Below, in pieces: positions 1 through 6,200 of a DNA stretch of 12,947 nt (position 1 is its first letter; the number at the start of each line of letters is the position of its first letter). The translations under genes and the position numbers were made by a program. The stretch comes from CAYLOP01 sp964385305 (lineage in GTDB: Bacteria; Chloroflexota; Anaerolineae; Anaerolineales; E44-bin32), in contig CAYLOP010000087.1 in NCBI GenBank assembly GCA_964385305.1, forward strand, positions 1-12,947, written 5' to 3'. The notes below the pieces were generated by a model. It had not been told where the DNA came from, made no database searches, and worked only from the letters and a program-made list of their open reading frames with translations.

Positions 1-357
1 GGGTGTCGCTTTTACTTCACCGCCTGCAAGTGCGGCCAATAACGCTTTCCCCTGGCGCGTGAACGCAAAGAGCACGGCGATGATGGCAACAAGGAGTACA
101 CCAAGCCCGCCCAGGACGACGGCAACGATCCTCAGACGGCTCCGGTCGAAGTCTGGTGTCGCGGCCTTCTTCTGCTTTGATTTCGGTGAACCGGGTTCCT
201 GCTCTTGAGGGCGATCCTGCGGTTCGTCTTTTGAAAGAGCCACACCCTCGATCTTCTCCCCGCACTTTATGCAGAAGAATGAGCCGGCATAAATGTGTTC
301 TCCACAGACTGGGCAGTACTTACCTTCAACCGGTTCCAAGTTGTTTGTGTCTTCCAT
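1..357 (-). CDS. Zinc-ribbon, single-span membrane protein (3' part beyond window)
   Basis: This frame is open from an ATG at 357 to the left window edge, giving 119 residues with no stop, so the C-terminal part is missing. An AGGAG Shine-Dalgarno lies at 372-368, 10 nt before the ATG, and a good promoter lies upstream. Residues 13-36 form a zinc ribbon with Cys15, Cys18, Cys29 and Cys32 (CPVCG and CIKCG knuckles). A charged, Pro/Gln/Lys-rich linker follows (about 40-75), then one strongly hydrophobic helix at about 77-99. The protein should sit in the cytoplasmic membrane with the ribbon inside and the rest outside. The 892-residue minus-strand protein further right has the same ribbon spacing, linker and helix order, so both belong to one architectural class. 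The function cannot be told from the visible part. Zinc binding is inferred from the four cysteines. Confidence 0.8.
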   Translation of the reverse strand, partial: MEDTNNLEPVEGKYCPVCGEHIYAGSFFCIKCGEKIEGVALSKDEPQDRPQEQEPGSPKSKQKKAATPDFDRSRLRIVAVVLGGLGVLLVAIIAVLFAFTRQGKALLAALAGGEVKATP

Positions 358-462
358 GCTTGTCTGTCTCCTGAGATGCGTCCCGATGGTAAGCGTCATT
401 CGGTTGCATGCCTCGGGTTATTTGAAAGGAACCATAAATCCGAGCCTGAGTCATCCCTCGCC

Positions 463-491
463 ATACTACTGCCCGAAATTAGCGCTGTCAA
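463..491 (-). promoter_or_regulatory. Sigma-70-type promoter for the left zinc-ribbon gene
   Basis: On the minus strand TTGACA (491-486) is followed after 17 nt by TAGTAT (468-463). The -35 is perfect and the -10 matches 4 of 6 positions. Transcription would start near 456, leaving a leader of about 100 nt before the ATG at 357. No terminator or known riboswitch is visible in that leader. Confidence 0.6.
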
Positions 492-585
492 TCCCACCTA
501 TGGTTCATAAATGTACCTTTTCTGTGTGCACAGCCACTCCATAGAGATTTCGATCGAGAACTCATAGGTGCCGGCGGAGGCTGGT

Positions 586-607
586 ATGGGGTGTCCTCCC
601 ACCCCAT
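586..607. repeat. Perfect 8-bp inverted repeat, possible operator
   Basis: ATGGGGTG (586-593) and CACCCCAT (600-607) are exact reverse complements separated by 6 nt. The repeat lies 24 nt upstream of the -35 of the plus-strand promoter. Neither strand shows a T tract after it, so it does not look like a terminator. A dimeric regulator binding site is an inference from position and symmetry only. Confidence 0.4.
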
Positions 608-631
608 GCGCTTGTTGGCGGGGTGTGTGGC

Positions 632-659
632 TTGTGGAAAGCGTGGCTATGAATATAAT
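632..659 (+). promoter_or_regulatory. Promoter of the small membrane-protein gene
   Basis: TTGTGG (632-637) is followed after 16 nt by a perfect TATAAT (654-659). The predicted start is near 666, about 42 nt before the ATG at 708. Confidence 0.6.
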
Positions 660-707
660 AAGCCTCGTGAGTTCAACCGGGATCGGAAATAACAAGGAGG
701 AATAATC

Positions 708-1025
708 ATGCATATCTATTTGTTCAGCGCACTTGCCGATGTCACGATGGATATCTATGACCTTATGGAATTGTTAGGTTTCATCGTGCGGCCTCTCGGA
801 GGATTGGCATTCGGTCTCGGGATGGGATGGCTTGCCGTTCAGGCATTCAAGGGTCGCGGCTGGCAACTGGCCGTGGCCACCATTCTGGGGCTAATGGCCA
901 GCTTTGTGTTACTGGGACGCTGGGTTCCAAGCCCGGGGACCCTGGGCGGCTATGGTCTTGGTGTAGGTGTTGGGCTTATGTTGTGGGGAATGGGCCGCTT
1001 ATCTGGTAAGGATGTGGAAGAATAA
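708..1025 (+). CDS. Small three-helix membrane protein of unknown function
   Basis: This is a 105-residue protein. The ATG at 708 is preceded by AAGGAGG (694-700) at 7 nt, an almost ideal ribosome binding site, and by its own promoter. I do not recognise a family. The sequence is strongly hydrophobic, with likely membrane segments at about 21-46 (Gly-rich, with a GLAFGLGMGWL stretch), 52-70 and 77-97. The loops are short and the tail is acidic (KDVEE). No catalytic or metal-binding motif is visible. The gene is monocistronic: it stands between two minus-strand zinc-ribbon membrane proteins and faces the larger one, with a hairpin terminator between them. Its real gene status rests on the strong promoter, the binding site and the composition. 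A role with its envelope neighbours is possible but not shown. Confidence 0.75.
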   Translation: MHIYLFSALADVTMDIYDLMELLGFIVRPLGGLAFGLGMGWLAVQAFKGRGWQLAVATILGLMASFVLLGRWVPSPGTLGGYGLGVGVGLMLWGMGRLSGKDVEE

Positions 1026-1087
1026 GCGTTTCATCTCTTAACCCAAAGAGCACATTATTAATCCGAATGAGTACATAAGAAAAACTG

Positions 1088-1119
1088 TGCCCCCTCCAGA
1101 ATTCTGGGTGGAGGGGGCA
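1088..1119 (-). terminator. Intrinsic terminator between convergent genes
   Basis: A perfect 11-bp GC-rich stem (1088-1098 with 1109-1119) encloses a 10-nt loop. Read on the minus strand it is followed by CAGTTTTTCTTAT, a good U-rich tail, so it chiefly terminates the 892-codon minus-strand gene, whose stop is at 1144. On the plus strand it is followed by TAGGTTTAAG, which gives a weaker tail, but it may also stop transcription from the small gene that ends at 1025. Confidence 0.8.
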
Positions 1120-1143
1120 TAGGTTTAAGTCGGCGTGGATTGG

Positions 1144-3822
1144 TTATCGCCATACGCGGATTTTAACGCCGATTCCGTCGCCTTCTGTGTAATGGTAAAA
1201 GGTGATCTCATTTTCTCCTGGCTCGACAAAGCGTGTTACATCCAGGTATTCGCCGCGACCCGAGCCGCCATAGACTTCTTCCTCAAGCAGGTAGTCGATA
1301 TACACGGCGTCCTTCCCCTCCACATAGCGCACCCACTCATAGACGGTTTCACCGTTGACCTTGAGCCAGGCCTTCCATCCGCCGTATGCGTTGACTTCAT
1401 CAACATCACCAGCGCCGTAGCTGGCCACCTCGACACGGCTGAAATCATCTGGAAGCGTGAAGGTCCAACTTCTGGGCGCTGCTGAAGCCACGATCGGGTC
1501 TAGAAGGATCAATCCCGTCTCGGATGGTTCGTCGCCGGCAACATCGTCGCCCTCGCTATCGGCGGCGCCTTCAAGATAGATCGTGAGCAGGTAGCTGCCG
1601 CTGTCCTCGCCGGCTCTTGCGAGGATCAGGTAGCTCCCATCCTCTGGAAGCGTAGCGCGATCGATCATCGCATCCAGACTTCCTTCTGCGAAGTTGTCAT
1701 TCTGTGCGACAACGCGGTCGTCCCACTCCTGTGTGAGAATGACGAAGGGGTCCAGGCTTTGGTCGGTGTACTCAGGCCACATTTCGATCGTGACGACGTC
1801 GCCCGCGTTCCCTTGTACGCGCCACACATCCTGGCCGCCGCTATCGAGTTCGCCGCCCGTGACCTCACCGTATTGGAGCTCGCCTAATATGACCCCCTGC
1901 TGGGGTTCTTCACCCTCCGGCTCATCGCTTTGTGGCGGACCGATCGGACCGCAGTCTACCGGTTCGACGATGTCCCACTCGGCGAAAAGCAGGCAAAACG
2001 GCTGCTCGGTCTCGTATTCAGAGGTCCAGAAGTTATAGAACGAGGTGATGCTGTCCACCTGCATACCATATTTCATGAGAAGGTGGAAGATATCCTCTTC
2101 TCGGACCCTGATATCTTCCCGGTCATTTTGGGCGTCGTAGAGATCCCAGAGAACCGTCATGACCGTCCCTGGGTAGCGTGCCGCGCTTCCAAGGATCTCA
2201 CTCTCGAGGTTGTAGCTCTCCTGGAGATCCAGGAACTGATTTTCATACGTTTCATAGCTCGGATCGTTCCGAACAAGCGACGAGAAGAAATATCCCCAGC
2301 CCTGGACGAATGCGTTGCAGGCGCCGGTCCGAGTCGTTGGGCTGACCTCCTCGATCTCGCAATTTGCGGGTTTTCCACCATAGAGTTCATGAAGGACGTG
2401 CAATCCGACCATGCGCAGGACGAGATCCTCGTCATATGCCCTTTGCGGCTGCTGACTGAGATAGAGATAGCCGTCTTCGCTGTCGTAGGTCGTGCCGTAA
2501 TCCCCCCCGGAGGAACAGCACCAGACTGCTTCTGCGGGGTCTGGTGTGAGTCTGCTGTCCAGGTTGTGAAGATAAGTGTAGCCCAATTTCATGGCGTGGA
2601 GGATGTTGAAAGCCCCGCTGTTCTCCTCGGAGATGACGATATTCCCGAATGGGATGGTGTTTCCGGGTTGGTCGAAGGGAAGATCATAGGCAATGCTCGA
2701 GCTGTCTTCAGCATAGACAGCGCGCGCCGGGCCTGTATGGGTCACGACGGCACCGACATCCTTTTCCTCAGCATAGACTCGGATGATGATTTCCAAATCG
2801 AAACCGACGTCCATCCCCTTCTTCAGCGTGAAGTTAAACCGTCCGTCGGAGTCCAGCACCCCCTCGTGCAAGATACCGGCATCGGAGTCGATCAATGCGT
2901 AGCGCAGATGGCTTGCTGGGAATTCACGGGGGTTGATGTCGTCGACATATTCCACGACCGTATAGCTGACCTGTCCCGTAACGTTCACGTCATGAGGGAT
3001 CGTATCCGGCGCGGGACGGCTTAAAGCGGAGCGTACTTCTTCCCACAGAAGCTCGCCAAGATCGGCCAGTGAGAACAAGCAAAAATGGTTGGTCTCCGCA
3101 TAGACCGTGTTGGTTTCCGGATCTACAGTTGTGGGGATGCGCATCCAATCGATCCCATCGAACTTTAGAATCGTCAGATCCTCTTCCAGGACGCCGTCTG
3201 GCAAGGCGCCTTCATCGTATTGGATGCTGATCTGCATAGGGTGATCTTCCGTTCGACTTCCCGGCGCCCATGCCAGGGCGAACGTTTCGCCGAACGCGGC
3301 ATCGGGAGGTGAGATGGAGATGCTTTCTAGGTCGATCTGAGCGAAGACAAGCTCTGCATCGCCGTCGACCATGCCCTCGGGGATGGTTACATCGATGTTG
3401 CCAAAGGAGACCCTGCCGCCCTCTGAGGACAGAGTCTGATCAAGCGTTTCAAGGATGCTTGCGAGATCTCCAGGTTCTGCATGCGATAGATTGAAAAATC
3501 CTCCCCCGAAGTCAGTGAAGACGAACACCGCGACCAGGCAAGTGATGAAACCGATGCCCAGTGTGCCGCCAGCAGCCAAGATCCAGGCGATCGGGATCGC
3601 TCTTCCCGCCATGTTCAGAACCGATCGCTGTGGATTGCCTCGGCGACCCGCGCTTTCCCGTTTTGCCGCTTCGGATGAGTCAACGAGTTCGTAGTCATCG
3701 ACCTTCGCACCGCAGTTCCCGCAGTAGGATGCGCCCTCATGGATGGGTTGGGTACATTTGGGGCAAAACTCGGCACGCGGTTGGGGAGAACGTTGCTGAC
3801 TTTCCACCGTCTTCTTGCGCAT
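1144..3822 (-). CDS. Zinc-ribbon membrane-anchored multidomain surface protein with degenerate zincin-like and PPC domains
   Basis: An 892-residue protein; the ATG at 3822 follows GGAGG (3835-3831). Residues 20-37 are a Cys4 ribbon (C20, C23, C34, C37) and about 75-102 a membrane helix, so the long remainder should face outside. Residues ~130-255 resemble the ZU5-like beta domain of many large surface proteins (strands ending in ...ETNHFCLFSL). Residues ~470-620 resemble zincin peptidase domains of Chloroflexota surface proteins, judged by the order HELYG (478-482), AFVQGWGYFFSS (~504-515), LWDLYD (558-563) and a late ITSFYNFW. The HExxH motif is broken: the second His is Gly482, and the Glu usual before GW is Gln507. 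Catalysis is therefore doubtful. Residues ~645-754 look like a bacterial pre-peptidase C-terminal (PPC) domain, and ~770-892 form another beta-rich domain ending ...KIRVWR. The gene has its own promoter and terminator. A role in adhesion, binding or envelope structure is inference. Confidence 0.8.
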   Translation of the reverse strand: MRKKTVESQQRSPQPRAEFCPKCTQPIHEGASYCGNCGAKVDDYELVDSSEAAKRESAGRRGNPQRSVLNMAGRAIPIAWILAAGGTLGIGFITCLVAVFVFTDFGGGFFNLSHAEPGDLASILETLDQTLSSEGGRVSFGNIDVTIPEGMVDGDAELVFAQIDLESISISPPDAAFGETFALAWAPGSRTEDHPMQISIQYDEGALPDGVLEEDLTILKFDGIDWMRIPTTVDPETNTVYAETNHFCLFSLADLGELLWEEVRSALSRPAPDTIPHDVNVTGQVSYTVVEYVDDINPREFPASHLRYALIDSDAGILHEGVLDSDGRFNFTLKKGMDVGFDLEIIIRVYAEEKDVGAVVTHTGPARAVYAEDSSSIAYDLPFDQPGNTIPFGNIVISEENSGAFNILHAMKLGYTYLHNLDSRLTPDPAEAVWCCSSGGDYGTTYDSEDGYLYLSQQPQRAYDEDLVLRMVGLHVLHELYGGKPANCEIEEVSPTTRTGACNAFVQGWGYFFSSLVRNDPSYETYENQFLDLQESYNLESEILGSAARYPGTVMTVLWDLYDAQNDREDIRVREEDIFHLLMKYGMQVDSITSFYNFWTSEYETEQPFCLLFAEWDIVEPVDCGPIGPPQSDEPEGEEPQQGVILGELQYGEVTGGELDSGGQDVWRVQGNAGDVVTIEMWPEYTDQSLDPFVILTQEWDDRVVAQNDNFAEGSLDAMIDRATLPEDGSYLILARAGEDSGSYLLTIYLEGAADSEGDDVAGDEPSETGLILLDPIVASAAPRSWTFTLPDDFSRVEVASYGAGDVDEVNAYGGWKAWLKVNGETVYEWVRYVEGKDAVYIDYLLEEEVYGGSGRGEYLDVTRFVEPGENEITFYHYTEGDGIGVKIRVWR

Positions 3823-3849
3823 GTTGGAATCCTCCGTACCGTTGAGACG

Positions 3850-3868
3850 ATCCTGCGTTTTGCAGGAT
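3850..3868 (-). promoter_or_regulatory. Leader hairpin just upstream of a ribosome binding site
   Basis: ATCCTGC (3850-3856) and GCAGGAT (3862-3868) form a perfect 7-bp stem with a 5-nt loop. In the minus-strand transcript the hairpin ends 14 nt before the Shine-Dalgarno of the 892-residue gene. It lacks a U tract immediately after it. It may stabilise the mRNA or tune translation; that role is an inference. Confidence 0.4.
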
Positions 3869-3939
3869 TACCAATCCGGGTTAAAAAAACAGCGGGCAGG
3901 TGGATTGAGGGTGCATTCAGCCCCGGAATAATCTACGCC

Positions 3940-3967
3940 ATTATATTCGCATGCAACATCTTGGCAA
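3940..3967 (-). promoter_or_regulatory. Promoter of the 892-residue surface-protein gene
   Basis: On the minus strand TTGCCA (3967-3962) is followed after 16 nt by a perfect TATAAT (3945-3940). The predicted start is near 3933, which gives a leader of about 110 nt. It is divergent from the metK promoter about 115 bp away. Nothing gene-like is seen between the two promoters. Confidence 0.65.
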
Positions 3968-4080
3968 ATCAACGCAACTGGCGGGTGGACCATGCGCAGG
4001 TCACCAGGCTGGGCGGAGATGCGAAATCGGCGACTATCCGGTCGGGTGCTCTGTCGCCCAGGCTCCCAAACTGAGCGTAA

Positions 4081-4109
4081 TTGACACCGCCCAGTGTATA
4101 TGGTATATT
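4081..4109 (+). promoter_or_regulatory. metK promoter with extended -10
   Basis: A perfect TTGACA (4081-4086) is followed after 17 nt by TATATT (4104-4109). A TG lies one base before the -10 (TGG, 4101-4103), forming an extended -10. The predicted start is near 4115, about 22 nt before the riboswitch aptamer. Confidence 0.75.
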
Positions 4110-4136
4110 GCCCAAACAACGAAATAGCCCCAAATG

Positions 4137-4310
<174 letters not shown>

Positions 4311-4320
4311 GCTGAATACC

Positions 4321-5547
4321 ATGAGCACAACTTTCATGAACGCATCGCAGTTACTCTTCACGTCCGAATCTGTGACGGAGGGACACCCCGATAAGATCTG
4401 TGACCAGATATCGGACGCAATCTTAGATGCATGTCTTGCGCAAGATCCACTCTCGCGCGTTGCGTGTGAAACCGCGGTTAAAACCGGTTTCGTGTTGGTC
4501 ATGGGTGAGATCACCACACAAGCACAAGTCAACTATGACGAACTCGTCCGTAAAGTTGTGACAGGGATCGGATTTGACGATTCATCGAAGGGTTTCGACG
4601 GCAACACCTGTGGCGTACTTGTGGCGCTTGCAAAGCAAAGCGGCGACATCGCCCAAGGTGTCGATACCGCATTGGAGGCGCGAACCGGTGAGGTAACAGA
4701 CGAAGAAGTCGAGACGATTGGGGCGGGGGATCAGGGCATGATGTTCGGTTTTGCCTGCAATGAGACCGATAGCCTGATGCCCATGCCGATCTATCTCGCG
4801 CATCGTATAACACGTCGTATGGCGGAAGTGCGAAAAACGGGAATTCTTCCCTGGGTCCGCCCGGATGGTAAATCGCAGGTGACGATCGAATATCAGTATG
4901 GCAAGCCGAAGCGGGTGGATACCGTCCTGATCAGCACCCAACACGCACCCGATGTCGATCAAGACAAGATTCGAGAGGATCTCATCGAGCACGTCATCAT
5001 GCCGGTCCTACCTGCGGACATGGTAGATGAGGATATGAAAATTTACATCAATCCCACAGGGCGATTCGTGGTTGGTGGTCCGCTTGGCGACTCGGGCATG
5101 ACGGGACGCAAAATCATCGTCGATACCTACGGGGGCATGGGGCGTCACGGAGGGGGAAGCTTCAGCGGAAAGGATGCGACAAAAGTTGATCGCTCGGCAG
5201 CCTACGCGGCACGCTGGGTTGCGAAGCACATCGTCGCTGCAGGGCTCGCAGATCGCTGTGAGATCCAGCTAGCCTATGCGATTGGAGTGGCGCGCCCACT
5301 TTCAATCAATGTGGAAACCTTGGGGACCGGTCGCATTCCGGATGAGAGAATCGTCGAGTTGATCGATGAATTGTTCGATCTACGCCCAGGAGCCATTATC
5401 CGTGATCTCGGTCTGCGGAAACCCATCTTCCAAGCCACAGCGGCCTACGGGCATTTTGGCCGAGACGACCTGGACCTGTCATGGGAGCGTTTAGATCGAT
5501 TGGAGGCATTGAAGGAAGCAGCTGGGCAGTTGGAGGCGGCCGACTAG
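4321..5547 (+). CDS. metK: S-adenosylmethionine synthetase
   Basis: MetK makes S-adenosylmethionine from methionine and ATP and releases phosphate and pyrophosphate; it is a cytosolic Mg2+/K+-dependent enzyme, usually a tetramer. The 408-residue product has the usual MetK length. Diagnostic motifs are GHPDKICDQISDA (from residue 21, ATP/metal binding), GAGDQGMMFGFAC (from residue 134) and GGGSFSGKDATKVDRSAAYA (from about residue 277, phosphate loop). GGPLGDSGMTGRKIIVDTYG precedes the last. I place the start at ATG 4321, behind GGGAGG (4306-4311). The frame continues upstream to another ATG at 4270, but that codon lies inside the riboswitch terminator. The gene is controlled by the SAM-I riboswitch, a feedback loop by its own product. 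No convincing terminator follows it; the next transcription unit has its own promoter at 5720. Confidence 0.97.
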   Translation: MSTTFMNASQLLFTSESVTEGHPDKICDQISDAILDACLAQDPLSRVACETAVKTGFVLVMGEITTQAQVNYDELVRKVVTGIGFDDSSKGFDGNTCGVLVALAKQSGDIAQGVDTALEARTGEVTDEEVETIGAGDQGMMFGFACNETDSLMPMPIYLAHRITRRMAEVRKTGILPWVRPDGKSQVTIEYQYGKPKRVDTVLISTQHAPDVDQDKIREDLIEHVIMPVLPADMVDEDMKIYINPTGRFVVGGPLGDSGMTGRKIIVDTYGGMGRHGGGSFSGKDATKVDRSAAYAARWVAKHIVAAGLADRCEIQLAYAIGVARPLSINVETLGTGRIPDERIVELIDELFDLRPGAIIRDLGLRKPIFQATAAYGHFGRDDLDLSWERLDRLEALKEAAGQLEAAD

Positions 5548-5719
5548 CGATCCTTTCCGAACCCCTAACCCCCGATCCGAGAATAGTGCTGGTGGGGATC
5601 CTCTGATGGGATTTGGATTTCTAAGGATTCCTGAAAGGGGCATAGATTCTGGGATAAGGTTACAAGGCAAAAGAGCCCTGGGTTTAAACAATGGATTCAG
5701 ATGCGCGACTCGCATACTT
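5548..5719. other. Intergenic stretch after metK
   Basis: I see no supported gene and no clear metK terminator between the metK stop and the promoter at 5720. Together with the leader RNA that follows, the gap without a normal-length gene is 352 bases. Any read-through from metK would meet the terminator at 5851-5885. Confidence 0.5.
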
Positions 5720-5748
5720 TTGACAAGCTTATAGGTATCCCTTATAAT
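5720..5748 (+). promoter_or_regulatory. Perfect-consensus promoter of the mazG-proS operon leader
   Basis: TTGACA (5720-5725), a 17-nt spacer and TATAAT (5743-5748) match the sigma-70 consensus at all 12 positions with ideal spacing. The expected start, 6-7 nt after the -10, falls at 5754-5755, which is the A of an ATG. No other promoter-like sequence is visible between here and the first gene at 5900. Confidence 0.85.
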
Positions 5749-5754
5749 CCAAGC

Positions 5755-5823
5755 ATGTTTGCAAACGCAAGCCCAGTCCCATGCCCATCCTTGGAAATCA
5801 GCGAGTACAGCTGGTCTGGTTGA
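5755..5823 (+). CDS. Candidate leaderless leader peptide with three proline codons
   Basis: This is a 22-codon frame from ATG 5755 to TGA 5821-5823. Its first base coincides with the predicted transcription start, so translation would have to be leaderless; there is no Shine-Dalgarno. The encoded peptide begins MFANASPVPCPS: Pro at residues 7, 9 and 11, all CCA (5773, 5779, 5785). The first CCA lies in the anti-antiterminator strand (5765-5776), and the stop codon overlaps the antiterminator (5816-5827). These are the positions expected in classical amino-acid attenuation, and a prolyl-tRNA synthetase gene lies in the operon. A 22-codon frame can occur by chance, so expression is unproven. 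The alternative is an untranslated ligand- or protein-sensing leader. Confidence 0.4.
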   Translation: MFANASPVPCPSLEISEYSWSG

Positions 5824-5850
5824 AGCTTGCGTATAGCCCGGGTCGTGATC

Positions 5851-5885
5851 GGCTTCCCAGATCGGTGGGAAGCCTTTTTTCTTTT
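5851..5885 (+). terminator. Strong intrinsic terminator before the mazG-like gene
   Basis: GGCTTCCCA (5851-5859) and TGGGAAGCC (5866-5874) form a perfect 9-bp stem with a 6-nt loop, followed by TTTTTTCTTTT. It ends 14 nt before the first codon of the operon, so operon expression from the 5720 promoter needs read-through. Confidence 0.92.
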
Positions 5886-5899
5886 CAAGAGAGTCGTAC

Positions 5900-6196
5900 A
5901 TGGACCTAATAGAACTTACACAGGAAATGCATCGTTTCGTCGAAGCGAAAGGATGGTATGAGCCCGATAGCCCCAAACCACAAACACCGCGCAATCTCGC
6001 TGCTTCGCTTGTAATCGAAGCGTCAGAGGTACTTGAACTCTACCAGTGGAAGGATCAATTACCGGACAAGGATGCTTTGGCCTCTGAGTTGGCGGATGTA
6101 GCATTGTATCTCCTGCAACTCGCCAGCTTGAGCGAGGTCAACCTGGAAGGGGCAATCCTCGAGAAATTACGCATGAATTACGGGCGCAAATGGTGA
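5900..6196 (+). CDS. MazG-like nucleotide pyrophosphohydrolase
   Basis: This is a 98-residue, all-alpha protein of the MazG-like/RS21-C6 class of nucleotide pyrophosphohydrolases. Members hydrolyse (d)NTPs, often damaged or surplus ones such as modified dCTP, to NMP and pyrophosphate; they need Mg2+ and are oligomeric. The metal-binding signature is complete: E40-A-S-E43 on one helix (VIEASEVLELYQWK) and E63-L-A-D66 on the next (ELADVALYLLQLA). The length fits the single-domain members rather than the double-domain MazG proper. The exact substrate cannot be read from sequence. The ATG at 5900 is preceded by AAGAGAG, a weak Shine-Dalgarno, and lies directly behind the leader terminator. It is the first gene of the operon and ends 4 nt before the next ATG. 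Confidence 0.88.
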   Translation: MDLIELTQEMHRFVEAKGWYEPDSPKPQTPRNLAASLVIEASEVLELYQWKDQLPDKDALASELADVALYLLQLASLSEVNLEGAILEKLRMNYGRKW

Positions 6197-6200
6197 GGGG

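Larger units (their letters stand above)
358..707. other. Divergent intergenic region
   Basis: This stretch holds no gene I can support. It separates two divergently transcribed genes and contains the minus-strand promoter (463-491), a perfect 8-bp inverted repeat (586-607) and the plus-strand promoter (632-659). The short open frames here have no Shine-Dalgarno and no recognisable protein features. Confidence 0.6.
5755..5885 (+). promoter_or_regulatory. Operon leader RNA with switching helices (candidate attenuator)
   Basis: The transcript from the 5720 promoter would be about 125 nt before termination. Three pairings compete. The anti-antiterminator joins ACGCAAGC (5765-5772) to GCTTGCGT (5825-5832) and CCAG (5773-5776) to CTGG (5816-5819), leaving 5820-5824 bulged. 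The antiterminator joins CTGG (5816-5819) and GAAGCT (5822-5827) to GGCTTCCCAG (5851-5860), with a 2-nt bulge. The terminator uses 5851-5859 and 5866-5874. A separate hairpin, ATCAGC (5797-5802) with GCTGGT (5810-5815), can form in the middle. No T-box, S-box or other class I know is recognisable. That it is a switch is inferred from the mutually exclusive complementarity and the absence of another promoter before the operon. Confidence 0.65.

Noticed and set aside
1930..3024. A 364-codon plus-strand open frame opposite the 892-residue gene
   Set aside because: It is antisense to a gene with clear domains, promoter, binding site and terminator. Its product shows no family features and there is no Shine-Dalgarno; a GC-rich shadow frame.
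3883..3889. The U7 tract on the minus strand as an intrinsic terminator in the surface-protein leader
   Set aside because: I find only a poor stem (about 5 bp with a bulge and a 20-nt loop) before it, so termination is not supported.
5755..5885. 6S RNA, SRP RNA or T-box as identity of the leader RNA
   Set aside because: It is too short for 6S, lacks the SRP GGAA-loop core, and lacks the T-box bulge sequence. Its terminator stands immediately before a gene, which fits a cis-acting leader better.
5491..5994. A 167-codon minus-strand open frame through the metK-mazG spacer
   Set aside because: It overlaps the end of metK, the consensus promoter, the leader terminator and the start of the MazG-like gene; no recognisable protein features.
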